A stretch of 64,000 nt of DNA from NCBI GenBank assembly GCA_016716765.1, contig JADJVA010000020.1:1426001-1490000 (forward strand), read 5' to 3'. Shown here piece by piece: positions 19,963-28,881 of the stretch. Position numbers and translations under genes: made by a program. Source of the DNA: Bdellovibrionales bacterium (GTDB lineage: Bacteria > Bdellovibrionota > Bdellovibrionia > Bdellovibrionales > UBA1609). Within the stretch, counting starts at the first letter, position 1. The number at the start of each line of letters is the position of its first letter. The notes under the pieces are model-generated. The model was given only the letters and a program-made list of their open reading frames with translations, was not told the DNA's origin and ran no database searches.

Positions 19963-20691
19963 CTAGAGATTGCGCGTCCAATCTTGATATAACTGTATGG
20001 CATCAATAGGCCTTATTTCGCGCACCGGTTCAAGTTCAAGGTCGATTTCAACAGGAGCAGCAGGGTCGGTAATTGCCCGCATCCATTCGGCCAAAGTCAG
20101 AGGCTTCGGCGATATCGCTACATCAAAGATCCATATTCCGTCACCGTCACCATCGGACCTTCGCGCGTAAGGCACGATGTGCCAACCCCACTGATACTCA
20201 TGCTGATCAACCCAAGAAGTTCCAGTTAGATTTCCTGCCGCTATCAAACGGCCAAGATAGATATCGCGATCACTCGAAAAAATTGAAATTTCTTCAGCCC
20301 GGGAGTTACACCCCCAAACTATGTTTGCTAGACTTCTGAGTGGCTTCGTTACACAGAATCCCGCCATCAAAGAACTCGCTTCAGAGCCACTTAAAACAGT
20401 GGTCAAATCTGGTACCGATTCAAATTTTCTCTTGGTTCTCTCAATAAACGACTGCCTCGCTTCTTCAATAGTCTTCCATTGTGAACGAGGTGCCTGGGAG
20501 AAATAGAGATCAGGAGATTCATATCTTAAAGGTGCTTTCCAATTGCGAGGCCGCTTTTTCACAAAGACAGATTCGGGAATGGTGGCCCCTCTTAGCAGAT
20601 GGAAACAATCACCACGACCTGGCATCTGGCCTTCACCAAGTATAGGAAAAAACAGGAGAACAAATCCAATGAAATATTTAGAATAATTCAC
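19963..20691 (-). CDS. Secreted protein-glutaminase-like enzyme
   Basis: 242 aa with a signal peptide (YFIGFVLLFFPILGEG). The C-terminal half matches the protein-glutaminase / transglutaminase-like fold in order: the nucleophile Cys in NIVWGCNSRAEEI, the strand DIYLGRLIAAGNL, the His in YQWGWHIVPYARR and the Asp in IWIFDVAISPKPLTLAEWM. Enzymes of this kind deamidate glutamine side chains in proteins; those from some bacteria are secreted. Activity here is inferred from motif order only. A metallo-type or simple protease role cannot be ruled out. Confidence 0.7.
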   Translation of the reverse strand: MNYSKYFIGFVLLFFPILGEGQMPGRGDCFHLLRGATIPESVFVKKRPRNWKAPLRYESPDLYFSQAPRSQWKTIEEARQSFIERTKRKFESVPDLTTVLSGSEASSLMAGFCVTKPLRSLANIVWGCNSRAEEISIFSSDRDIYLGRLIAAGNLTGTSWVDQHEYQWGWHIVPYARRSDGDGDGIWIFDVAISPKPLTLAEWMRAITDPAAPVEIDLELEPVREIRPIDAIQLYQDWTRNL

Positions 20692-20831
20692 TCTATTTCC
20701 AACTACTTAGCGCGGCCATCGTCATCCAAAAATTCGTGTCAGAATAGACACTTAACTAAAAAGTCTGGGCTCAGTTTTTAAAGAGCCGTCTTCCCATTCA
20801 GGAAAATTCCATACGTATTCAATAATGAAAT

Positions 20832-20908
20832 TGGCGCGCCCGGAAGGAGTCGAACCTCCGACCACATGATTCGTAGTCATGTACTCTATCCAGCTGAGCT
20901 ACGGGCGC
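20832..20908 (-). tRNA. tRNA-Arg (ACG)
   Basis: 77 nt: acceptor GCGCCCG / CGGGCGC, D-arm GCTCAGCTGGATAGAGT, anticodon loop CTACGAA (ACG), T-arm GGAGGTTCGACTCC and encoded CCA. Its A34 is the substrate of TadA, encoded at 8801-9265. Confidence 0.95.
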
Positions 20909-21032
20909 GCACGCAAAGAATCGACTGGCACACTTTTAGACATATTGTGCTAGGAAATCAAGGTCTCTCTTTCGTCTTAGTGTCCAGCTCAAGAGTCCCA
21001 TCCGGTTTTGCTCAAAAGCCATAAATCCATAT

Positions 21033-21064
21033 ATCTGTAAATCTACAAATCTATAAATCTATAA
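21033..21064. repeat. Four tandem copies of an 8-bp unit
   Basis: ATCTGTAA, ATCTACAA, ATCTATAA, ATCTATAA follow each other upstream of gmhA. A short AT-rich repeat with no known role. Confidence 0.8.
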
Positions 21065-21178
21065 AGCCAAAGGTGACAATCAAGGGTCCTTTAGGCATGT
21101 TGAAGTTGATGATTTGACCAGAGGGCCGTTCCTGTTCTGCCGAACAAGGGGCCTGACAAGCGATGCTGAGGTTTAGAT

Positions 21179-21766
21179 ATGACATTTACTTCTCTTTGGA
21201 AAAATTCCCTGACTGAGTCTCGCCAGATTCTAGATGAATTTATTAATGATTCCAGTCAGTTAGATAAGTGCAGCCAGTTTTCTCGTCTTCTCATTGAGAC
21301 CTTTAAAAGCGGTGGTCACCTCTTTACATGCGGAAACGGCGGAAGCCACTGTGATGCAATGCATTTTGCGGAGGAGTGGACGGGTCGATATCGCAAGGAT
21401 CGGAAACCCATGGGTGCAATCGCTCTGGGAGATGCAAGCCACACTACCTGCGTTGGAAATGACTATGGGTTTGACTCCATCTTTTCCCGACAGCTTGAGG
21501 GCCTCGGCCGTGAAGGTGATTTGCTCGTGGGACTCTCCACAAGTGGGAATTCACCCAATGTCATTCGAGCAGTTGAAATGGCTAGAAACATGAATATCCG
21601 TACTGTAGGCCTCTTGGGACGCGACGGTGGGGAACTCAAAGACATCTGTGATCTATCAATCACAGTGCCAGCAAAAACGTCTGATCGAGTGCAGGAAATG
21701 CATATCAAGATTATACACACGGTGATTGAGACTGTTGAGCGGGAGATCTTTCCAGGCAACTATTGA
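21179..21766 (+). CDS. gmhA: Phosphoheptose isomerase (SIS domain)
   Basis: 195 aa. Converts sedoheptulose 7-phosphate to D-glycero-D-manno-heptose 7-phosphate, the first step to the LPS core heptose. SIS-domain motifs: FTCGNGGSHCDAMHFAEEWTG, a GVGNDYGFD-like segment and GLSTSGNSPNVIRAVE, plus the C-terminal zinc/active-site HIKIIHTVIETVE. Length matches the family. Supports a Gram-negative envelope. Confidence 0.93.
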   Translation: MTFTSLWKNSLTESRQILDEFINDSSQLDKCSQFSRLLIETFKSGGHLFTCGNGGSHCDAMHFAEEWTGRYRKDRKPMGAIALGDASHTTCVGNDYGFDSIFSRQLEGLGREGDLLVGLSTSGNSPNVIRAVEMARNMNIRTVGLLGRDGGELKDICDLSITVPAKTSDRVQEMHIKIIHTVIETVEREIFPGNY

Positions 21767-21822
21767 ACCTTGATTCTACCAATGTCCTGTGGCAGTGTTC
21801 CCGAAAGCTAACAGGGTCACCT

Positions 21823-21915
21823 GGAGAGGTGGGTGAGTGGCTTAAACCAGTTGTTTGCTAAACAACCGTATGGGGTAAACCCGTACCGCGGGTTCAAATC
21901 CCGCCCTCTCCGCCA
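21823..21915 (+). tRNA. tRNA-Ser (GCT)
   Basis: 93-nt class II tRNA with a long variable arm. Acceptor GGAGAGG / CCTCTCC, anticodon stem GTTGT / ACAAC with loop TTGCTAA (GCT), T-arm GCGGGTTCAAATCCCGC and encoded GCCA end. Confidence 0.95.
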
Positions 21916-21970
21916 TCTGAATTTTTGACTCTTCAAAAGCTGACAAACCTGAGTACCAAATGTTGGATCT

Positions 21971-22186
21971 CTAAGGTCTAGAAACAAGCCAAACGATAAA
22001 ACTCAACACGAGACTTAATAAAATACTTGTCGCTAGCGGAAAATGGAAACTAAAGCCAGGCTTTTCGATATGGATATCGCCCGGAAGGCGACCCAATATA
22101 TTCAAAAACGGAATTTTGTCAGCATAGACAAAAAAGACCCCAACAATCACCAGAATGGTGCCAGCCCCTATCAGCAGTTTGCCTAT
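21971..22186 (-). pseudogene. DUF2905 small membrane protein lacking a normal start codon
   Basis: About 71 aa matching DUF2905: IGKLLIGAGTILVIVG helix, KIPFLNILGRLPGDI loop, then FPLATSILLSLVLSFIVW helix. No ATG, GTG or TTG exists in frame between the upstream stop (TAA at 22226-22228) and the first helix; the codon where the start is expected is ATA (22184-22186), with GAAAGAG about seven bases before it. The decayed IS21-type element begins just beyond. Either the start was mutated (ATG to ATA), or the 5' end was lost to the element, or ATA is used. Confidence 0.7.
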
Positions 22187-22329
22187 GACAAAACTCTTTC
22201 GGTCGACTGATAGGAAATTGCCGAATTATCCGGAGGCCCTTTTCCGATCATAGATCTCCGCAAGTCGAAACCAGCAGAAGCCGACGCTCTGCTCGATCGC
22301 ACAAGAATTGGATCTTGGAGCGACTCCAT

Positions 22330-23100
22330 CTAGGTTGGTCCCACAGACAATCTTCGAAGAGATTCCGGTGTCGATTCCGTGCAAGTTTTACCGCTATCTT
22401 GAGAGGCAGCATTTTCCAGTCCGACCGTCTGCTTCGGGGCTCATCACCTGAAATCATTCCTCCCCGGGGAATGCTTGCAGGTGGACTGGGCGAAGGCTCT
22501 CGATGTTAGATCAGGACGGTCGCAAACGTACCATATGGGCCTTTATCGGGATTTTGGGTCCAGTCGGTACGATGGTTCGAGTGATGGACAAGTGCGATTT
22601 TGTGCAACGGTGAAAGCGATCCAATCAATGCTCTTTGAGGTTGGGTGGGGTTCCAAGGAAAATCACCTCTGACAATCCAAAGGTATTCGTGAATCGTGCC
22701 TCGGGCACGAGCCGATTTGAATGCCGGTTGGGATTTGCATCGCATACCGGTTTTACGATAGAGGCCCTCCCTCCGGCGGATCCACAGAAGAAGGGCAAGG
22801 GTTGAACGTACGGTGCAATTGGTTCGGCGGCTTTTTGAGTCCTTTGATTTGAAGGAATTTTCAATCGAGAAAGCCCAAAGCCATATTGATTTGAAAATGA
22901 AGATTGCCAACTGTCGCAAGCACGGCACTCATGGCGAGAAGCCTGTGGGGTTTTGAGAATCAGGAACAAAAGACATTGCGTGACTTGCCCCAGGTTCCTT
23001 ATGAGATCGAGACCATTTTGAATGGTTTGTTCGCCGTGATGGATATGTGAGGTTTTTGAATAAATACTATCGAGTTGACTTGAGGTTGTCGGGCCAAGTG
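22330..23100 (+). pseudogene. istA transposase remnant
   Basis: Fragments in several frames: FYRYLERQHFPVRPSA, then LQVDWAKAL and LDQDGRKRTIWAFIGILGP (the catalytic-core start), then ITSDNPKVFVNR with the second acidic residue, and ADPQKKGKVERTVQLVRRLF with the third. Together these are the DDE core of an IS21 IstA. Several frameshifts and stops make it non-functional. Confidence 0.75.
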
Positions 23101-23580
23101 TGCTTTGATTGGTAACGGAGAAAAGCTTTCGATTTACTGCGCTGGGAGGCTGGAAGTCTATGATGTAATCAAAGACAAGTTCCAGCGCCAGGCGTGCAAG
23201 GATCCTACAATCCTCGAACGAAACGAATTTGCAGAATCACGCCCATTACATCAAGCAGGCAGAGGCTATCGGCGGCAATGTCGCTCGAATGATCCAGATC
23301 ATTTTATCGAGGGGGAAGGTTTTGAGACACTGGTGGTCTGGGGAATCCTGACGTTGAACAAAATACCAGAATGCCTTGATCGACAAGGCCTGTGCGTCTG
23401 CAATTGAAATCAGTTCGATCGTTTTCGCACGGTCCTCGTTTTTGAAGATGACACCAAAAGTAAAAATGGAGACTGAAAATTTTAATACAACGGGCGGCAA
23501 GTTCACAAGGCCGATGAGTGAGTATAGGGCTCACTTACGGGTCGTGAAATGATGTAGCCAAAACCAAGAGGGAGCGTGGA

Positions 23581-24204
23581 GTGAGCATAGAACAATCCGT
23601 CAGCAACTGACGATGCTAAGGCTACCGTCGGCAGCTGAGAATTTAGAGTCGGTTTTGGCAGCCAGAAAAATCAAGTCCGATTTTCCTGGCTGACGACATT
23701 ATTTGAGCATGAGCTGAATACGCGCAAGGAAAAGCGATTGAACGTAGGATTAAAAGGCGACATTCCCAAGAGGAGAACATTGGAGCAGTTCAATTGGAGT
23801 TTTAACAAGAGGATCAATCGCGAGAAGATCGAAGGGCTTTCGAGTTGCAAGTTCGTAAGAGGACAATGAAATTGCATTGTTCTGGAGTCCAGGAACTGGC
23901 AAAACCCACTGCGCAATTGCTTGGGCATGAAAGCCAGTACTGGGCCACAGTGTGTTTTGTTCGAGCGTAAAAGACTCAGTGCCAAGATCGGATGGCCCGG
24001 GAGCGGAACACTTTGGATAAATTGTTCAAACAAATTTTGACGTCCAAACTTTGGATCCTTGACGACTGGGGCGTAGTGACGATGCCACGGGATGTGAGTG
24101 AAGAGATATTTGATCTCTTTGATCGACGCAAATACAACTCGGCGATGATCTTGACCAGCACCGAGATGTCGAAGAATGGCCCAAGTCTTTTTGCCAGATA
24201 TTGA
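23581..24204 (+). pseudogene. istB ATPase remnant
   Basis: Pieces of the IS21 helper ATPase in three frames: LTMLRLPSAAENLESVLAA, then LFEHELNTRKEKRLNVGLKG and LEQFNWSFNKRINREKIEGL, then the Walker B part KLWILDDWGVVTMP with RRKYNSAMILTST. The Walker A region lies in a shifted frame. Clearly decayed. Confidence 0.8.
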
Positions 24205-24368
24205 CATCGAAAAAACTGAAGTATAGACCTCCAAAAATCAGGCGGTCCAGTTATATGAGATTAGCCGGTCCAAGTATGTGAGACGGGACACTATGGATGA
24301 AAATTCCATGGAGATACTGATACCATTGACTTCCCTTAGAAGGCAATGGCTCGAGAATAAAGCGACTG

Positions 24369-25130
24369 TCAGAAGGAGAGACCGTGCTGCCTGCAGCCCG
24401 CAGTGCTGGCAGCCTCGGTTTGAACAAAACCAATTTCTGCAACGTCTTTGAACAAGGGTTTTCTCAGGTAAGAAACCGGTAATTCAAGCCAATCGTCAAA
24501 GCCTAAAATATGGGTGGCAGATCTACCTGGTTCATACCAGCTATCGACTACAAAATCTTCCTTGGTTCTCAAATTGACAATCCGAGAGGCCACATGGCCC
24601 CCATTTAACCAGTCCTTATGAATCGGAGGACGCTTTGTGACCATTCTGGCCAAAAAGAAGTGTTGTAGGAGTCCGCGCTGAGACAATACTTCGATAAAGG
24701 AGTTATACGTTATGGTTCTATTCCAACAGTTGAATTGAAAACCACCAAACAGCTCCCCTTTAATATTAGTCCAGTTGCTGCCTTCCGCATCATCCTTTAA
24801 ATAAGTGTTTTGCTCAAAAATTTGAGAGGCCATCCTCAAGGCGCGAAGCTCAGAGACTTCGCTCAAGCTGAGACGACCAGATTTCAATGAATCTCTTTCG
24901 CTTTCAGATAAATTCATTTCATCTATCCGAATTTTAAACTGCAAATCTATCTCTGCCTGAATGCGGTCCGAAAGGCAAATCCATCGCGCCATTTGCAATA
25001 TAGGCTCCTCATTGCTCTCAATTTTATAACAATCTCCGATTTCGCCGGCACTCCTTTTTTCTTGGATTTTAGCAACAGCTCGCGATTGAATGTCTGAGAG
25101 CCGAACGGAGCGCATTCCTGCAGCAGCCAT
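24369..25130 (-). CDS. Putative papain/transglutaminase-like protein
   Basis: 253 aa. The second half shows a possible catalytic order: Cys in GGFQFNCWNRTITYNSFIE, His in WLNGGHVASRIVNL and Asp in DFVVDSWYEPGRSATHIL, resembling small transglutaminase-like or papain-fold domains. The N-terminal half is helical and charged. There is no signal peptide in this frame. A hydrophobic stretch (KYLFFLGLFLIS) lies in another frame immediately upstream, so a frameshifted leader is possible. Function unproven. Confidence 0.55.
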   Translation of the reverse strand: MAAAGMRSVRLSDIQSRAVAKIQEKRSAGEIGDCYKIESNEEPILQMARWICLSDRIQAEIDLQFKIRIDEMNLSESERDSLKSGRLSLSEVSELRALRMASQIFEQNTYLKDDAEGSNWTNIKGELFGGFQFNCWNRTITYNSFIEVLSQRGLLQHFFLARMVTKRPPIHKDWLNGGHVASRIVNLRTKEDFVVDSWYEPGRSATHILGFDDWLELPVSYLRKPLFKDVAEIGFVQTEAASTAGCRQHGLSF

Positions 25131-25223
25131 CTCTGCCTGTCCTTGAAATTAAGAACAACCCCAAAAAGAAGAGATATTTTTGAATGCTTTTGGTTCTCCC
25201 CAAGAGGCTTACGTCAGGCTTAT

Positions 25224-25643
25224 TCAAAACAAGCCCTTCACCTCGCTGAGAAAATGAGCACATAAACCTTCAGGCATTGCGATGCCTTGAGGAGCGGCTA
25301 CCCCCAAAGCCCAAGTTAATAAGGGCCTAATTGCATCTGGCGATACCGGTTCTTCGGATTTCAGCCGAAGAACATACCCGTTTCTTAAGGGGTGGATGCC
25401 TACTTTTATCCTAGGCCATCCTTCCACGTCGGGAAAAACAAAGTTGACAGACTGAATACCTTGGCCATCGCTTAACTGACCATTTCGCACCTTGCACTTG
25501 GCTCCCGTAAAATCAATATTCCATTGGAGTCTGCCTACGCACTCCTGAGGGTCAACGCTATAACTCCTCGAAGCCTGCGCAAGCGCATCAGAACAAGAAA
25601 TCAAAGCAACCAGACTTAGGTGAGCCAGAACGAATAATTTCAT
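25224..25643 (-). CDS. Exported hypothetical protein, 139 aa
   Basis: Signal peptide MKLFVLAHLSLVALISCSDALA; the ISC could also act as a lipobox Cys. The mature domain has three more Cys (PQECVGRL, GAKCKVRN, EGLCAHFL) and a beta-rich middle. No family recognised. It lies on the same strand as, and about 90 bp upstream of, the transglutaminase-like gene. Confidence 0.65.
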   Translation of the reverse strand: MKLFVLAHLSLVALISCSDALAQASRSYSVDPQECVGRLQWNIDFTGAKCKVRNGQLSDGQGIQSVNFVFPDVEGWPRIKVGIHPLRNGYVLRLKSEEPVSPDAIRPLLTWALGVAAPQGIAMPEGLCAHFLSEVKGLF

Positions 25644-25815
25644 GGCTCACGTCTACCGCAAGATTTTGAGCATTGGTATAAGATTGAAAATCTTATATAA
25701 GCAGATCGATTGGATCTGAATTCAAGGCTCGCGCCAATATTCAAGCTCCATAGGACCTGGAAATTCACAGGAAAATTTGGCCACTGCAAGGTGACTCCCT
25801 CAAAATTCAGTCCGG

Positions 25816-26475
25816 TCAGTACTCCCCCATAATTTGGTCTAAATTTTTTCTATGAATATCTGGAACTTTGACAGGCTTCTTGGCATAGCCTGTCACCACG
25901 ATCATGAAAGGCCGAAACGAGTGGTTTAGATTCAACACTGAATTTAGGAAAAACATCGGCCTCGGAGTATGGGTCAACGTTGCCAGTCCAGCATTGTGGA
26001 GTGCCGTAATCAACAATCCGACAGAGATTCCCGTAGATTCAACTGGATAATAGGTCCGTTGATTATATCCGTCTTCAGTCTTAATTGACACCCGACTAAA
26101 AACAGCTATCAAAGCAGGCGCCTCGCTCAGATAGGGTTTTGAGGCATTGGTTTCAAGAGGTTTGAGGTCCCGAATCCACCCCTGACTCGCGCCTTTGGCA
26201 TAAAATTCCCCTTCGACTTTCTCGGCCGCTTCTCTGATTCTATCTTTCATAGACTGAGAAGTGATCAAAGCAAAATACCAGGGCTGACGATTTGCTCCGC
26301 TAGGAGCTGTCCCAGCAGTTTTAATCGCATTCAGGACAATCGCCCGATCTATTGGTTCCGATGAAAACTCACGGATGGTTCTTCTTGCAGACATTTGCTT
26401 GAAGAACACTTCTGATCGTGCAACTGGATCAAAATCGGATTCACTGGAAAGAATGCAATTATAAGTATCGATCAC
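25816..26475 (-). CDS. Nitroreductase-family flavoprotein
   Basis: About 219 aa. Start set at GTG 26475, which has an AGGTGA ribosome site; an earlier ATG at 26511 would overlap the preceding gene. FMN-binding motifs: SARRTIREFSSEPID at the start, TAGTAPSGANRQPWYFALI, and GISVGLLITALHNAGL near the middle. The spacing resembles the iodotyrosine-deiodinase/BluB-like side of the superfamily. Reduces an unknown substrate with NAD(P)H. Last gene of the minus-strand redox run starting at 30710. Confidence 0.85.
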   Translation of the reverse strand: MIDTYNCILSSESDFDPVARSEVFFKQMSARRTIREFSSEPIDRAIVLNAIKTAGTAPSGANRQPWYFALITSQSMKDRIREAAEKVEGEFYAKGASQGWIRDLKPLETNASKPYLSEAPALIAVFSRVSIKTEDGYNQRTYYPVESTGISVGLLITALHNAGLATLTHTPRPMFFLNSVLNLNHSFRPFMIVVTGYAKKPVKVPDIHRKNLDQIMGEY

Positions 26476-26483
26476 AAATTCAC

Positions 26484-27599
26484 CTACAGATAAACATGAA
26501 ATAGAAACCATCCGCTGTCACTCTGGCCGACAGGAAGGCTCCGATTCACCCCTTTTTTGTACTCGACCTGAAACTCAAAGTGAGGAAGTGGCAAAAATTG
26601 TAAACCTATTCCAACCGACGACTGCTGTGTCCCTGAATCATTTAGATCTGTCTGCAAATGTTCTCCAAAAAGGTAGGGGAAAAGTCCCTGAATCGCTTGG
26701 TATCCAAAACTCAATGTTGTGGCCGTCAGCTCCTTCTGGTCAGTCGGAAAATCTGAGAGATGAGATTCTTCATAGGAAGTTTCAAATTTTAATACCATTT
26801 TTTTGTTTGTGGCAATAATTCCATTCAAATTGAACAGACCTCGTCTCTTCTCCTCGCTCTCCCCAAGCAGAATGTTTGCTCCCAATTTTGAGTTCTCGAA
26901 AAAGTATTTTGAATATCCTGCTGATATGGAACGTTCTTTGGACTTTTCTCGTGGAATATCAATTCTGCCAAGATCTGCCGACACAAAAATTTCATCGGCC
27001 TCACTGAATTTGGAGATTTCAAGTACATAGGATTCACTGTTTGACCCGAAACCAAGAGGTTGCTTTGTGACCCTTGTGTGATTTGGGTCATTGAGACCAA
27101 AGTTAAGCCGAAATTTGCCAAGTCTTAACCTTAGTTCATCGGTCAATTCCCAAATCAGATAGTGACGCTCTGACAAAAAATCGCCCCTCATGGGGGTTCC
27201 CGCCGGTCCATCCTGAACACCCGCGGTCCCCACAATCCAGATCTTCGCATAATTTAAACCCAGTTCGATATTCCTTTGCATGACAAACTGTTTGCCCTGT
27301 TTGATTTGTGAGTTTTCAAAATAGGTTTGAACAGCACGATAGTCCCCGCCAATTTTTAATTGCTTTGTATTTCTCGCCAGCCCAAACAGAGGGTGTTCTG
27401 AGCTTTTCCAACTCCAAGCACTCATTAATTCTTTTGATAGCGAGCGCCCGTAGTCAGTTAAAAGTCCCCCGCCAGAAGGCGAGATATGGCAGGCCATACA
27501 GTTCAAATATCCATGGGTCAGAGTTTCAACAAATCCAAACGATGGCACTGCTGACAAAACGAAGCCCGCCAAAAGAATTGCACGTAATGTACCTAACAC
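26484..27599 (-). CDS. Outer-membrane beta-barrel with N-terminal heme c motif
   Basis: 371 aa, GTG start with GGAG before it. A signal peptide is followed directly by HGYLNCMACHISPSGGG, one CxxCH heme site at about residue 34. The rest is a long alternating beta pattern with Tyr/Phe girdles ending in an aromatic-rich final strand (SGWFLFHVYL), the usual signal of an outer-membrane barrel. Combining a heme site and a porin-like barrel in one chain suggests electron transfer across or at the outer membrane. Starts four bases after the YceI stop. Confidence 0.75.
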   Translation of the reverse strand: MLGTLRAILLAGFVLSAVPSFGFVETLTHGYLNCMACHISPSGGGLLTDYGRSLSKELMSAWSWKSSEHPLFGLARNTKQLKIGGDYRAVQTYFENSQIKQGKQFVMQRNIELGLNYAKIWIVGTAGVQDGPAGTPMRGDFLSERHYLIWELTDELRLRLGKFRLNFGLNDPNHTRVTKQPLGFGSNSESYVLEISKFSEADEIFVSADLGRIDIPREKSKERSISAGYSKYFFENSKLGANILLGESEEKRRGLFNLNGIIATNKKMVLKFETSYEESHLSDFPTDQKELTATTLSFGYQAIQGLFPYLFGEHLQTDLNDSGTQQSSVGIGLQFLPLPHFEFQVEYKKGVNRSLPVGQSDSGWFLFHVYL

Positions 27600-27602
27600 A
27601 AT

Positions 27603-28152
27603 TTACTCCATTTTCATGACTGATGCTTCGACTTTAATCTCCACTTCTTCAGCCACCGTGATTCCCTGAAAACTTGGTATTTCAATATTAAAGTCAGAAA
27701 GTTTGATTTTGAAATTTGCAGAGACGATCCTCGACTCCCCACTGACGACGGCCTCACCCTCAATCGGCCGGTCCATCCCATGAAGGCTCAAAATCCCTAT
27801 GAATCTTCGTGATTCATTTGGCTGATTTGGTATTGCAAAATCTCGAACTCTGAGCGTCGCTATCGGAAATTTTTCGACTTCTAAATATTTGTCTTTTAAA
27901 TGATTGTCCCTGAGATCGATTCCCGTCTTGAGAGATTTTAGGTGGAATTGAATCTCTCCGGATATAGTTCCATTCATTTCGCTCAAGGAGCCAGTTGCGC
28001 CATCGCCAGTTCCCTTGATTGAGATGAGGGCCGGCCTTCCTTTCGCAACAAATTGCACCACACCCTTGTCTGAATGAAAATTGTAAACAGAGGCTTGAGC
28101 TATGAGAGAGAGTAGAATAGAGAAAAGGAAGAAGCATATAATAAGATTTCAT
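27603..28152 (-). pseudogene. YceI-family periplasmic protein with frameshift in its leader
   Basis: The YceI lipocalin-like domain is intact from about 28085 down: FHSDKGVVQFVAKG, the GTISGEIQFHLKSLKTGIDL strand-helix, NHLKDKYLEVEKFP and the LSDFNIEIPSF end. A perfect ribosome site (AGGAGGG) precedes the ATG at 28150-28152, but that ATG is in the wrong frame. The frame encoding a normal signal peptide (IICFFLFSILLSLIAQA) and the domain has no start codon because of a shift within the first three codons. Family members bind isoprenoid-like lipids; many accompany cytochromes b561. Confidence 0.75.
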
Positions 28153-28165
28153 TTTTAATTCCCTC

Positions 28166-28837
28166 CTAAGGAAGTCCCATGGCAATCCATGTACTCAGTG
28201 CTTTAAATTCTTCGTTGGAAATCTGTGGAATATTCGACCAAACCGGGGGCATGGGCTCAACGTCATACAAAATGTTCAAGAAATAGCTATTCTGTGGAGT
28301 ATCAATATCCAGTAATTTTGATCCGTTGCCGAAGACGCGATTCCGACTATCAAATATTGCCTGGCGGCTCGATAGATCCAAAAATTTTGCTTGCCCCTCT
28401 GGATTGTGACAAACAAGACATTTGGGAAAGAGTATATTTTCTGAAATTGACTTCCAATTCGGTTCTATTGAAATTGGCAAAGACGGTTTGGAGGGTTCTC
28501 CGTCAAATTCAGGAGCTCCTCGATCGATCCAATCGATCAGATCTACCTTTTGCCTATCTGTGAGTGGGCCCCCATTTTTAGGCATTCGATTCGTTACCAC
28601 CGCAGATCGGATAGCCGCGATCTCACGTAGGACTCCTCCATAGGAGTTGTACTGAGAATGACAGGAAATGCATCTCTTAGAGAAAATGGAAGTCGTAATG
28701 CTGGCAAAATTGGAGACTAAATTGCTTTGAGTTGATTGATTCTCTCCAATTTCCGTATTCTTTTGCTTCAGGTAATCTCCACAGGAGGATAGAAATGCAC
28801 AACATATTATCAATGTCAAAAAGCCATTTGGCCGCAT
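28166..28837 (-). CDS. Diheme cytochrome c lipoprotein
   Basis: 223 aa. Lipobox FLSSCG (Cys about residue 19). Two heme motifs: CISCH (about 57-61) and CLVCH (about 140-144), with NRMPKNGGPLTDRQKVDLIDW and DVEPMPPVW carrying the likely axial Met residues. This layout resembles the cytochromes of planctomycete-type PSCyt1 domains. An electron carrier tethered to a membrane. Strong GGGAGGG ribosome site. Sits inside the redox run. Confidence 0.85.
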   Translation of the reverse strand: MRPNGFLTLIICCAFLSSCGDYLKQKNTEIGENQSTQSNLVSNFASITTSIFSKRCISCHSQYNSYGGVLREIAAIRSAVVTNRMPKNGGPLTDRQKVDLIDWIDRGAPEFDGEPSKPSLPISIEPNWKSISENILFPKCLVCHNPEGQAKFLDLSSRQAIFDSRNRVFGNGSKLLDIDTPQNSYFLNILYDVEPMPPVWSNIPQISNEEFKALSTWIAMGLP

Positions 28838-28881
28838 ACTTCTACCCTCCCCTCTCTTCGCTATTCATTGAGACTCAAAAC

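Larger units (their letters stand above)
22240..24250 (+). mobile_element. Decayed IS21-family element
   Basis: About 2 kb with fragments of both IS21 genes in the usual order and strand (istA then istB), broken by many frameshifts and stops. Ends are not sharply defined. Between the two gene remnants (about 23100-23580) nothing else is recognisable. Confidence 0.8.
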
